From positions 1 to 31,688 of the forward strand of contig JBBAAR010000018.1 in the NCBI GenBank assembly GCA_041658185.1: DNA of 31,688 bases, read 5' to 3'. The position numbers and the translations under genes were made by a program. The notes under the pieces were generated by a model that saw only the letters and a list, made by a program, of their open reading frames with translations, did no database searches and was not told where the DNA came from. This stretch comes from UBA8919 sp041658185 (GTDB lineage Bacteria; Elusimicrobiota; UBA8919). How positions within the stretch are numbered: position 1 is the first letter of the stretch; each line of letters starts with the position of its first letter. Below are positions 24,894-31,688 of the stretch, piece by piece.

Positions 24894-24990
24894 TGGGAAA
24901 TGGTTACGCTTCACATTTTCCTTTTATCTATACTTTCAATTATTTTTCGAAAGACTTTCATTCAAACCTTTAAAAGAGAAACTGGCAAAA
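24894..24990. repeat. Array repeat copy R14 (right-most)
   Basis: GGGAAATGGTTACGCTTCAC, TTTCAATTATTTTTCGAAAG, CATTCAAACCTTTAAAAGAG and AAACTGGCAAAATATTC combine the R12a blocks with part of the R3 core. No copy was seen to the right of this point. The rest of the gene-free stretch 24862-25371 holds a CCGCCA/TGGCGG hairpin (25120-25140), an orphan plus-strand promoter-like site and otherwise nothing I recognise. Confidence 0.65.
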
Positions 24991-25200
24991 TATTCAAAAT
25001 ATTTAAGTAATGATTTATAATCTATAGTGTTATATTACATCTTTTTTATATGATTTTCAACCAATAAAAAAAACCGTTGATTTATCGTCGGTAAAAATAG
25101 TTCAACGCTATCCGCATGTCCGCCAAAGCAGTAGTGGCGGAAATCTATTGCATAGAACAAATCTTCAAATAAACGCAGTTTAAAATGTTTATACGTGCAC

Positions 25201-25229
25201 TTTACTTTACTCAGGTGTTATGGTATAAT
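25201..25229 (+). promoter_or_regulatory. Orphan promoter-like site
   Basis: TTTACT (25201-25206), 17 bases, then TATAAT (25224-25229) with an extended TGG before it. It points right, against all genes here, toward the 3' end of the large secreted-protein gene. No plausible plus-strand gene follows. It could drive an antisense or small RNA, or be chance in AT-rich DNA. Confidence 0.25.
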
Positions 25230-25371
25230 TAATTTGCAAAAAATTCTGTAATTTAAAAGAATAAAAAATAAGTTTCACACTCCATCATGATACATAACAA
25301 AATAAAAGCAAAATTTAAAGATTTTTCCTTACACATTCACCCGTCACCTTTCACACTGCACGGCTTCTGAT

Positions 25372-27324
25372 TCACTGACTCATGTTGATGTCGTCAACAA
25401 ACATCTTGGCGCCGGGGACGGTTGAGTAACCTTCTATCTTCAGTTTGAGTACTCCGTTTCTGTTGGGTGTTCCGGAAACCTGCAACTGTTCCCACGTATC
25501 CGCAGATGCACTCATCGTTGCATTGCTGTTCACTCCAAGATTATACAGTGTCAGTTTGGGTTTTGGTGCACTGCCGTAACTTGTGTTGTATCTCACGTAT
25601 GCGGTTATTGTTACAAGTTGTCCTGATTTCGCAGCAACTTCCCACTCCCACAAACCGTCTCCGACAAATCCGAAACTGTTCGGTCCCGTGCGGGTTGTCG
25701 TCTTCTCCTGATATGTCCCCGGTTTTGTCCGCCAACTTACAGTCGCCGAATTGTTTGAACCCGCGGCGTTTATCGCCTGTACATATCTGCCGTATTGCTT
25801 GTTTCTTGCCAGCCCTGTTTCTTCATAAGATATCGTGTCTGCCGGTAATGTCGCGAGCAAGCCGCCGGTTGATGTATAAATCTTGAAATTATCTTCCTGC
25901 GACGCTCCGGATGAGTTGTCAGTCCAGTACCAGGTTATTTTCGTGAACGAGTTTGCCGTAACAGAACTTATGGTAGGTGCACTCGGAATGACGGCGGGCG
26001 AGAAAAGGTTATCAATATAAAAAGTATTGGCTGCATCGGCGTTGACTATAGTAACTATTATCCGGTCTATTGCATCTTTGTTTGCATTGGATACCGCTGA
26101 TATATCCCAAGTTACTGTCTGATACGTATCCGCAGATGTGATGTTAGGCGTTATCTCAGTAGTAGTTCCGCCGGAGTCGTGGATACCTAACTTGATATTG
26201 CTTCCGGTCCTTGAAGAACGAATATCAAATTTGATTGTTGTCCTGTCTGAAAGATTTATCGTAGGTGAAACTGTACGAGTGAGGGTTTTGTTGAGTGATG
26301 TGGTTATTGTTGTAGTGGACTTTAGTGCGTAAGACCCCTGCGTTTTGATACTGGATTCGGAAGAATCAAATAGTGATGGAATAGGGTATCTTACTATCAC
26401 GATGCCGGAGCCGCCGGCGCCACCACCGCCTTCCGGATCGCCCCCTCCCCCACCACCACCTGTGTTTGGGGTCGCAGCACTTCCGTAACCAACATTATCC
26501 CAAGTGCCGTTACCGCCTCCACCAAGACCGCCAATTCCTCCACCAGTTGCAGGAGTAGAATTTGTATTAGCACCGCCGCCACCACCGCCTGCATAGTAAA
26601 CTGCTGACCCGGAAATGCTGTATTGCAATCCTACCCCGCCATTTCCCCCACGACCATGAACGCCGTCTTCGTTAGTAGCGTTTTCCCCTACACTGCCAGC
26701 ACCACCACCGCCCCCAGAACCACCATAACCTGCTCTAATAGCAATTCCGCCTTGATTACCTTGACCTGATGTTCCACTTTTAGGAGAAAAAGCACTACCA
26801 TCGGAGCCGCCACCACCCCCCGAACCACCTGTACTTGCATTATCAGTGGCGTGAGCACCACCGCCTCCACCGCCAATTGCTGTAAGAGAACTAAAAACTG
26901 AGTTCCCGCCATTGCCTCCGGCAGACCCACCTGTACCGCCAGAACCAGCGGTACCATTAGCACCGATAGTAACGGAATAACCTCCTGCAGTAACAGCAAG
27001 TGCAGGGTTGTAAAGCAATCCACCAGCACCGCCACCACCTTTTCCGCCGCCGCCACCGCCAGCAACAACAAGCACCTCAACATTCGTAGCGACATTTATT
27101 GTGAATGTTCCGTCACTTGTAAAGGTATGAATGCGGTAACCGCCGACCTCCGTTATCGTTCCGCCGGTGGCGGTAACGGAAGAATTACTCACGTAAGCCG
27201 CCTGTGCGTTAACGTCTGAATTATACTCCATATAATCAAGTTCCAGCGGAGCGGCTGCTACGGATGTCGGAGCAAAAGCAAGCATACTGAGAATAAAAAT
27301 CAAATAACCAAGTTTTTTAATCAT
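25372..27324 (-). CDS. Large secreted glycine-rich / FN3 surface protein
   Basis: 650 aa. Signal peptide MIKKLGYLIFILSMLAFAPT ending VAAA. Residues about 50-312 are a glycine-rich domain (GGTITEVGGYRIHTFTSDG opening, repeated GGGGGG turns) of the kind found in secreted adhesin-like proteins. About 315-445 is a carbohydrate-binding-like beta domain (TIKFDIRSS, TVTWDISAV, TFYIDNLF). About 447-540 is a fibronectin type III domain (PSAPTISSVTANS, ITWYWTDNS, GRYVQAINAAGS). The last 100 residues form a second CBM-like domain ending FVDDINMSQ. No anchoring motif is seen. A GAGGTG site precedes the ATG. The gene is GC-richer than its surroundings, largely because of glycine codons. Probably a secreted or surface-attached binding protein. 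Confidence 0.9.
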   Translation of the reverse strand: MIKKLGYLIFILSMLAFAPTSVAAAPLELDYMEYNSDVNAQAAYVSNSSVTATGGTITEVGGYRIHTFTSDGTFTINVATNVEVLVVAGGGGGGKGGGGAGGLLYNPALAVTAGGYSVTIGANGTAGSGGTGGSAGGNGGNSVFSSLTAIGGGGGGAHATDNASTGGSGGGGGSDGSAFSPKSGTSGQGNQGGIAIRAGYGGSGGGGGAGSVGENATNEDGVHGRGGNGGVGLQYSISGSAVYYAGGGGGGANTNSTPATGGGIGGLGGGGNGTWDNVGYGSAATPNTGGGGGGGDPEGGGGAGGSGIVIVRYPIPSLFDSSESSIKTQGSYALKSTTTITTSLNKTLTRTVSPTINLSDRTTIKFDIRSSRTGSNIKLGIHDSGGTTTEITPNITSADTYQTVTWDISAVSNANKDAIDRIIVTIVNADAANTFYIDNLFSPAVIPSAPTISSVTANSFTKITWYWTDNSSGASQEDNFKIYTSTGGLLATLPADTISYEETGLARNKQYGRYVQAINAAGSNNSATVSWRTKPGTYQEKTTTRTGPNSFGFVGDGLWEWEVAAKSGQLVTITAYVRYNTSYGSAPKPKLTLYNLGVNSNATMSASADTWEQLQVSGTPNRNGVLKLKIEGYSTVPGAKMFVDDINMSQ

Positions 27325-27342
27325 ATTTCACCTCAAAATAGG

Positions 27343-27379
27343 AAATAAAAAACCAGCCCACATACTTGTGAACTGGTTT
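27343..27379 (-). terminator. Terminator-like hairpin in the leader of the secreted-protein gene
   Basis: On the minus strand AAACCAG (27373-27379) pairs with CTGGTTT (27350-27356), enclosing CACA-AGTA-TGTG as a second stem, and is followed by a T-run. It lies only about 20 bases before the ATG at 27324, too close for another promoter between them. It is therefore either the end of upstream transcription or an attenuator of this gene. Confidence 0.6.
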
Positions 27380-27423
27380 CTTTCTTTTTTACTTCTATTT
27401 ACCTTTTCCCTTTTATCTTTGAC

Positions 27424-27450
27424 ATAGATAGATAGATAGATAGATAGATA
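27424..27450. repeat. Tetranucleotide microsatellite (ATAG)n
   Basis: Six and a half uninterrupted copies of a four-base unit (plus strand ATAGATAGATAG...). It lies in the leader of the large secreted-protein gene, between its likely promoter and the hairpin. Copy number could change by slippage. The gene-free stretch 27325-27775 otherwise holds only the hairpin and a weak promoter. Confidence 0.9.
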
Positions 27451-27525
27451 AGGAACTTAAATAACGAAAATTATGCGTTTTAATGATATTTGTCTGCGTT
27501 TTCATACTATTATTATACATAATCT

Positions 27526-27554
27526 ATTATAACTTTTGGGTAACTTATTTGTAA
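27526..27554 (-). promoter_or_regulatory. Possible promoter of the secreted-protein gene
   Basis: Minus strand: TTACAA (27549-27554), 17 bases, TATAAT (27526-27531). A second TATAAT at 27512-27517 has no -35 partner. The -10 is perfect and the -35 poor; with about 200 bases of leader before the ATG the assignment is tentative. Confidence 0.35.
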
Positions 27555-27775
27555 CTTTTTTATGACTTTATTTGCCGGCGTTATTAAACATTGTTTCACT
27601 TACGGTAAAAGTATAACAAAAAACTTTATTCCTGTCAATAGTTTTATCTTTTCCCAAGTGTCCGTAATTTACATATTCTTTAAATATAATTTACCCTCAA
27701 AGTTTGAATTTCTTAGACAACAGGTAGAGAAAGTGAGAAGTAAAAGACAAATCGTAAGAAAAATGATTTATTTTA

Positions 27776-28177
27776 TTACACATATTTTGTGCGTTTCAAG
27801 ACCGCATTTATTCTGGATAAAAGTTCTTTCGGCACAAAGGGTTTGGCGACATAATCGTCGGCGCCGCCATTAAGACCTTTTATCTGGTCTTCATCCTCTT
27901 TCCTTACAGTAAGTATAATTACAGGAATGTTATTCAATTTTGTATCAGAATCCGCTCTGATTTTTTTCAGCACTTCCCAGCCGTTTAATTTCGGGAGATT
28001 GATATCCAGGATTATTATATCCGGGAGTTCCTTTCTGGCTTTTTCCAACCCTTCGGCTCCGTCGGCCGCATAGAAAGTTTCAAAACCGCTACCGGATAAA
28101 ATCTGACCGATTAAATGCTGGTAGTCCTCTTCATCCTCAACAATAAGAATTTTTTTTGATTTCGTTTCACTCAACAT
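27776..28177 (-). CDS. Receiver-only response regulator
   Basis: 133-aa single REC domain. Acidic pocket E14/D15, phospho-acceptor D58 (IILDINLP), the Thr in VIILTVRKE and the conserved Lys of YVAKPF are all present. No output domain, so it acts by protein contact (CheY/Spo0F type). GAGG ribosome site upstream. It ends the operon histidine kinase, receiver, receiver, 15 bases after the previous receiver gene. Two successive receivers suggest a branched or phosphorelay output. Confidence 0.93.
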   Translation of the reverse strand: MLSETKSKKILIVEDEEDYQHLIGQILSGSGFETFYAADGAEGLEKARKELPDIIILDINLPKLNGWEVLKKIRADSDTKLNNIPVIILTVRKEDEDQIKGLNGGADDYVAKPFVPKELLSRINAVLKRTKYV

Positions 28178-28192
28178 TTTGTTTGCCTCGCT

Positions 28193-28564
28193 TTATTTTT
28201 TATTTTCAATCACGTTCATTACCTGTTTTCCGAGGTTGGAAAGATTTACCGGTTTCGTCAAATAATCAATCGCACCCAACAGATACGCTTTTTCTTTATC
28301 CTCTTTTTGAGAGCAGGTTGTGAACATTACCACCGGTATTTTTGCCGTCTCTTCTTTTTCTTTTAATTTCTGCAGGACCTGAAACCCATCTAAATCCGGC
28401 ATCCTGATATCTAAAAGAATCAAGTCGGGTAAAAACTCAGAAACTTTTTTAATTCCGTCCGTACCGTTGAAAGCAACGTCAACGATAAAACCCGACAGTT
28501 CCAACTGTATTTTAGCCATATTGGTTAAGTCCTGTTCATCGTCAATAATTAAAATCTTTTTCAT
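28193..28564 (-). CDS. Receiver-only response regulator
   Basis: 123 aa from the ATG at 28564 (MKKILIIDDEQDLTN); a GTG nine bases upstream is an alternative. Acidic pair D8/D9, phospho-acceptor D52 (LILLDIRMPDLDG), Thr in VVMFTTC and K104 in YLTKPV are present. Single domain without output. It follows the kinase gene by 19 bases and is the likely direct target of that kinase. Confidence 0.93.
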   Translation of the reverse strand: MKKILIIDDEQDLTNMAKIQLELSGFIVDVAFNGTDGIKKVSEFLPDLILLDIRMPDLDGFQVLQKLKEKEETAKIPVVMFTTCSQKEDKEKAYLLGAIDYLTKPVNLSNLGKQVMNVIENKK

Positions 28565-28583
28565 AAATACCACTGAACCGTGT

Positions 28584-29981
28584 TCACACCGGCAGTGTAA
28601 AGTAAAAGGTTGTCCCTTTGTTCAGTTCAGACTCAACCCAGATTTTTCCGCCGTGGAGTTCAACTATTCCTTTGGCTATTGAAAGTCCCAAACCGGTACC
28701 TTTGGGTCCTTTAATTTTTGCCCGGATGCCTTTCACCTGCTCAAACTTCTGGAAAATCCTGTCAACCGCATCCTTCGGTATTCCGATGCCCGTGTCAGAA
28801 ACAGAAACCTGAATAAAGTTGGAAGTATTTAACGATTGAGGATTTTCCCCCATATTCCGTCTTCCATCTTCTATCTTTACCGTGATTTTTCCCCCATCAG
28901 GAGTAAATTTTAATGCGTTTGAAACAAGATTCGTTATCACCTGTTTTATGCGGTCTTCGTCAGCATTGACTTTCAGATTAGCTAAATCACATAAACAAAC
29001 AAGTTCTATTTTCTTCTCGACCGCCTGCAATTTGAACAAGTCAATTATATCCTTTATCGCAGACGGTAAATCAAACGGAGACGGCGAAATCTCCATTTTT
29101 CCTTTTTCAATTTTTGCGGCATCAAGCAGGTCGTTTATAAAATTTCTAAGTCGCACAACATTTTTTTTAATCCTTGAGAAATTTTCTTTTTCGTAATCCG
29201 GATTCTTGTCCAAAAGCAGATTGACATATGTTTCAATAGCGCCGAGAGGCGAGCGGAGTTCGTGGGTAACCGACGATACAAAGTCCTTTTTCATTTCGTC
29301 CAGTTCTTTGAGTTTGTCCGTCATCATGTTGAAATGCCCGGCAAGCCGGCCCAGCTCGTCCCTCCGTTTTACGTCTACCTTATAATCAAGATTCCCCGTA
29401 CCAATAATATTAGCGCCTTCAGATAATGCTTTTATCGGTTCCGTCATAAAATAAGAAAAAATCCATGCACCGAAAAAACCGATAATTAAAGAAGCAACAC
29501 CTATCGTAAAAATACGACGCCGCGTATTTTGGAGTCCTTCCTCAAATATTTTCTTCAGCTCGCTTTTGGAAAAATTTATGATACATCTGGCAACTTCATC
29601 GGAACCGAAAAGAACGGGATTTTCCACTTTTTTGATTTTAGATGTATCTTCTGCTTTGCCGATATTATCAATCTGTTTTCTTAATAATTTAGTATTGGTA
29701 TGGGTAATAATTGTTCCCTTTTTATCCACAACCATAACCTCTATTATGGAAGGGTTCGTTTTCTTCAGGAGATTGGCGTAATTGATAAGTATCAGGTCGT
29801 CCGCAACAAGGAGCGACTCTCTTACTATCTGCGCCAATCCTGCCGCCAGCGATTTCTGATGGGTTTCCATCTGCTCCGCCAGAAGTTTCCTCTCGGCATA
29901 ATATAGAATAGAAGTCAGACCGATAATTATAACCAGGACAAGTATTGATATAAAAATGGTGAATTTTGATTTTATGCTCAT
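28584..29981 (-). CDS. Membrane sensor histidine kinase (HAMP-HisKA-HATPase)
   Basis: 465 aa. TM1 about 7-27, an extracytoplasmic sensor stretch 30-155 (possibly a single PAS/Cache-like fold, with IEVMVVDKKGTIITHT), TM2 about 158-180, HAMP about 178-232, then H-box FVSSVTHELRSPLGAIETY with phospho-acceptor His240. The ATPase domain follows: N box QVITNLVSNALKFTPDGG, G1 DTGIGIP, F box and G2 GTGLGLSIAKGIVELHGG. All catalytic boxes are intact. First gene of the signalling operon with two receiver proteins. The signal is unknown. Confidence 0.95.
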   Translation of the reverse strand: MSIKSKFTIFISILVLVIIIGLTSILYYAERKLLAEQMETHQKSLAAGLAQIVRESLLVADDLILINYANLLKKTNPSIIEVMVVDKKGTIITHTNTKLLRKQIDNIGKAEDTSKIKKVENPVLFGSDEVARCIINFSKSELKKIFEEGLQNTRRRIFTIGVASLIIGFFGAWIFSYFMTEPIKALSEGANIIGTGNLDYKVDVKRRDELGRLAGHFNMMTDKLKELDEMKKDFVSSVTHELRSPLGAIETYVNLLLDKNPDYEKENFSRIKKNVVRLRNFINDLLDAAKIEKGKMEISPSPFDLPSAIKDIIDLFKLQAVEKKIELVCLCDLANLKVNADEDRIKQVITNLVSNALKFTPDGGKITVKIEDGRRNMGENPQSLNTSNFIQVSVSDTGIGIPKDAVDRIFQKFEQVKGIRAKIKGPKGTGLGLSIAKGIVELHGGKIWVESELNKGTTFYFTLPV

Positions 29982-30069
29982 AATAAATTAGAGATTAAGA
30001 GATTAAGATTAAAGTAGTCCAGTTTTTTACTCAATCTCTATTTTCCATTCTCTATTCCCTGCTCTTATA

Positions 30070-31200
30070 TCATCTCTTCTGCAGTTGCAGTTCTTTTTTT
30101 GCTTTTTCTAAAGCACGTGATGCTTTCTCGTGCTCTGGATTCATACGCACCGCCACTTCCCACTTTTTTACAGCATCAAAAAGTTTGCCCTGGGCGTACA
30201 AAACAAGCCCTTCGCTGTATTTTTTCTCTGCACCGGCAGCGTCTATTTCAACCGCCTCCTCAGCTGGTTTTTCGGATATAACAGGTTTTGAAGGTTTCTC
30301 CGTAACCTTTGACAACTCTTCAACTGACTTTGTTATGTATTCCTGTGCCTTACCATGCCATTCAAGTGATTTCGGGAACGGTTCGTCTTTGCATATCTGC
30401 TGGACATTTTCCATCTTCTTTATACAACCAACCCAACTTTTTCTGTTGAAATTGTTCAACCCCTCATCAAATAACCGTTTTATTTTTTCTTCTATTTCCT
30501 TTTCTTTAGCAAGACGGCCGGCATCTTTTAATTTTTCTTTAACATTTTTGATATAATTCTCCAACTCTTCACGCTTCGGGTTTATCTGCAGTGTTTTCTC
30601 CCACTCGTTCAACGCATCGGGTAATTGTTGGTCATAATATGAAATATAACCTCTTGCATATGATAATTTTTCAAGGTCGGTTGTCCGCTGATCCACAGCC
30701 GTATCTTTCATATCCGCTATTATCTTTGCATAATAGTCCTTTGCTAATTGATATTCAGGATATTTTAGTAAAATTTCAGTAAAATTGTCGGTTGCTGAAA
30801 GATACCATTTCTTTTTGTAGTATTTTTTCGCTTTCTTAAAAAGCGGCTTTATCTTTTTTTCTTTTTTTACAGTTTGTTTTTGCTGTTCCTTTAACGCTTT
30901 TATCGCCTCTTTCATCAGTTGAACCCGCTCTTTTTCAATTGCTTCTCTCTCCGGCTCAAGTAATTTATCCGTTGATTTTTTAATATACTCTTTTGCTTTC
31001 TTATTCTGCGGGTCAGTTGAAAGCATTTGCAAAAAAGAATCTACCGCAGATTTATAATTACCGGACTTGTATTGTTTTATACCTTCTTTTAGATATGATT
31101 TTATTTTTGCATCAGAAGTTGACTCGGCAGGGAAAACACAAACTGTATTACAGGAAGCAAAATATAAAAAAGATATGATTAGCCATATTTTGAATTTCAT
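30070..31200 (-). CDS. TPR protein, exported
   Basis: 376 aa. The N-terminus KFKIWLIISFLYFASC is a signal peptide; FASC could be a lipobox, making it a lipoprotein. At least four TPR-like units follow: IKQYKSGNYKSAVDSFLQML near the N-terminus, KYYKKKWYLSATDNFTEIL, a middle one around DALNEWEKTLQINP, and GLVLYAQGKLFDAVKKWEVA near the C-terminus, with basic coiled-coil linkers. Similar tandem TPR envelope proteins are common beside PorV-like genes in uncultured bacteria. It follows the PorV-like gene by about 39 bases, so they probably form one transcript. Likely a periplasmic scaffold; the partner is unknown. Confidence 0.9.
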   Translation of the reverse strand: MKFKIWLIISFLYFASCNTVCVFPAESTSDAKIKSYLKEGIKQYKSGNYKSAVDSFLQMLSTDPQNKKAKEYIKKSTDKLLEPEREAIEKERVQLMKEAIKALKEQQKQTVKKEKKIKPLFKKAKKYYKKKWYLSATDNFTEILLKYPEYQLAKDYYAKIIADMKDTAVDQRTTDLEKLSYARGYISYYDQQLPDALNEWEKTLQINPKREELENYIKNVKEKLKDAGRLAKEKEIEEKIKRLFDEGLNNFNRKSWVGCIKKMENVQQICKDEPFPKSLEWHGKAQEYITKSVEELSKVTEKPSKPVISEKPAEEAVEIDAAGAEKKYSEGLVLYAQGKLFDAVKKWEVAVRMNPEHEKASRALEKAKKELQLQKR

Positions 31201-31239
31201 ATATCATAAATTATATTAAATTTTCCAAAAGAAAGCAAT

Positions 31240-31688
31240 TTATTTTTTTATTTGGTCATTGGCTTTTTTCATATAATCAAGCGCATCTTTGTTAGTCGGG
31301 TCAAGTTCTAACACTTTATTAAACTCAAGAATTGATTCCGGATATCTTCCTTGGTTAAACAGTTCAACACCACGCTGATATATTTTATTAATGTCGGGAA
31401 TAGTTGAAACCCCTGCGGCAAAAATCGTCGGGGTTTCAAAATTTACCGTCAAGCCGAACCTGTGAGAATTACCCAAATCGCCGAACCCGGAATATGCGTA
31501 ATCAAAACTCATCCCGAGACCTTTTATGCCCACGCCGAATCTGATGCCACTGTCCGTATCACGCGAGCCCTTCGTTACATATCCGGCACGAAGCGCCAGA
31601 ATATCCCTTATCCAGTACTCGCCGCCGCCGGAAAAATACATCCCGGCGTCATTCGGCATATTGACGTCAAAAAGGAGCAGCGGTCTGT
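31240..31688 (-). CDS. PorV/PorQ-like outer-membrane protein with C-terminal TPR, partial
   Basis: 149 codons visible; the gene enters from the right edge (the frame is open to base 31688, with LLLFDVNMPNDAGMYFSGGG). The first 85 residues are outer-membrane beta strands of the PorV/PorQ type: EYWIRDILALRAGYVTKGS, GIRFGVGIKGLGMSFDYAYS and LGNSHRFGLTVNF. After a linker one TPR follows (GVELFNQGRYPESILEFNKV, LELDPTNKDALDYM). PorV-like proteins carry or release secreted substrates at the outer membrane; a fused TPR suggests docking of a periplasmic partner, possibly the TPR protein downstream. This is the strongest sign that the host has an outer membrane. Confidence 0.88.
   Translation of the reverse strand, partial: RPLLLFDVNMPNDAGMYFSGGGEYWIRDILALRAGYVTKGSRDTDSGIRFGVGIKGLGMSFDYAYSGFGDLGNSHRFGLTVNFETPTIFAAGVSTIPDINKIYQRGVELFNQGRYPESILEFNKVLELDPTNKDALDYMKKANDQIKK

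Noticed and set aside
7748..24990. Classical integron attC sites
   Set aside because: The repeats have attC-like architecture, but I could not find consistent RYYYAAC and GTTRRRY core boxes at their ends and there is no integrase in the window.
7748..24990. CRISPR array
   Set aside because: Copies are long, diverged, palindromic, irregularly spaced by whole genes, and no cas gene is present.
25288..25371. Short plus-strand peptide of 27 codons after the orphan promoter
   Set aside because: No ribosome site, no similarity and ends in unrelated intergenic sequence.
26397..27095. Long alternative frames rich in valine, alanine and leucine opposite or within the glycine-rich gene
   Set aside because: They are frame shadows of low-complexity GGN codons; the frame with signal peptide, FN3 and CBM-like domains is the real one.
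27562..27873. Plus-strand open frame of 103 codons
   Set aside because: It overlaps the receiver gene on the other strand, has no recognisable domain and no good ribosome site.

Overview
The window is AT-rich bacterial DNA in which every gene I accept lies on the minus strand. Sec signal peptides, lipobox cysteines, a PorV/PorQ-like outer-membrane protein and many TPR proteins point to an uncultured didermic bacterium. The style (PorV with a TPR tail, short orphan genes) recalls Elusimicrobiota/Omnitrophota-type lineages, but this is inference; no rRNA or marker gene is present.

Region 1 (1-6.5 kb) is a defence operon. A consensus sigma70-type promoter (6477-6505) precedes a TIR/deoxyribosyltransferase-like protein with a C-terminal winged helix, then a type III restriction-modification pair (mod, res), the broken tail of a second restriction/methylase gene, and a UvrD/PcrA-like helicase running off the left edge.

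Region 2 (6.5-25 kb) is an accessory array: about 19 short, co-directional, mostly orphan genes (zinc ribbons, small membrane proteins, lipoproteins, an Smr-like protein, a winged-helix protein, a nucleotide-cyclase-like protein, an FGE-sulfatase/C-type-lectin protein, a dead archaemetzincin). They are separated by diverged copies of one interspersed family of imperfect palindromes. One copy is split by an ORF-less group II intron (about 17269-18064). A DUF72 remnant lies at the left border and a TlpA/ABC-transporter operon at the right border. The layout resembles a gene-cassette array, but the repeats do not match classical integron attC core sites and no recombinase is present.

Region 3 (25-31.7 kb) looks like ordinary chromosome: a large secreted glycine-rich/FN3 protein with a microsatellite and hairpin in its leader, a histidine kinase with two receiver-only response regulators, a TPR protein, and the C-terminal part of a PorV/PorQ-like protein fused to a TPR.

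The strongest candidates for something new are the palindrome-separated cassette-like array, the GC-rich NNC-codon 3' end of the FGE-domain gene (a possible variable region of a diversity-generating retroelement), the group II intron inside an array repeat, and the TIR-like plus type III R-M operon.
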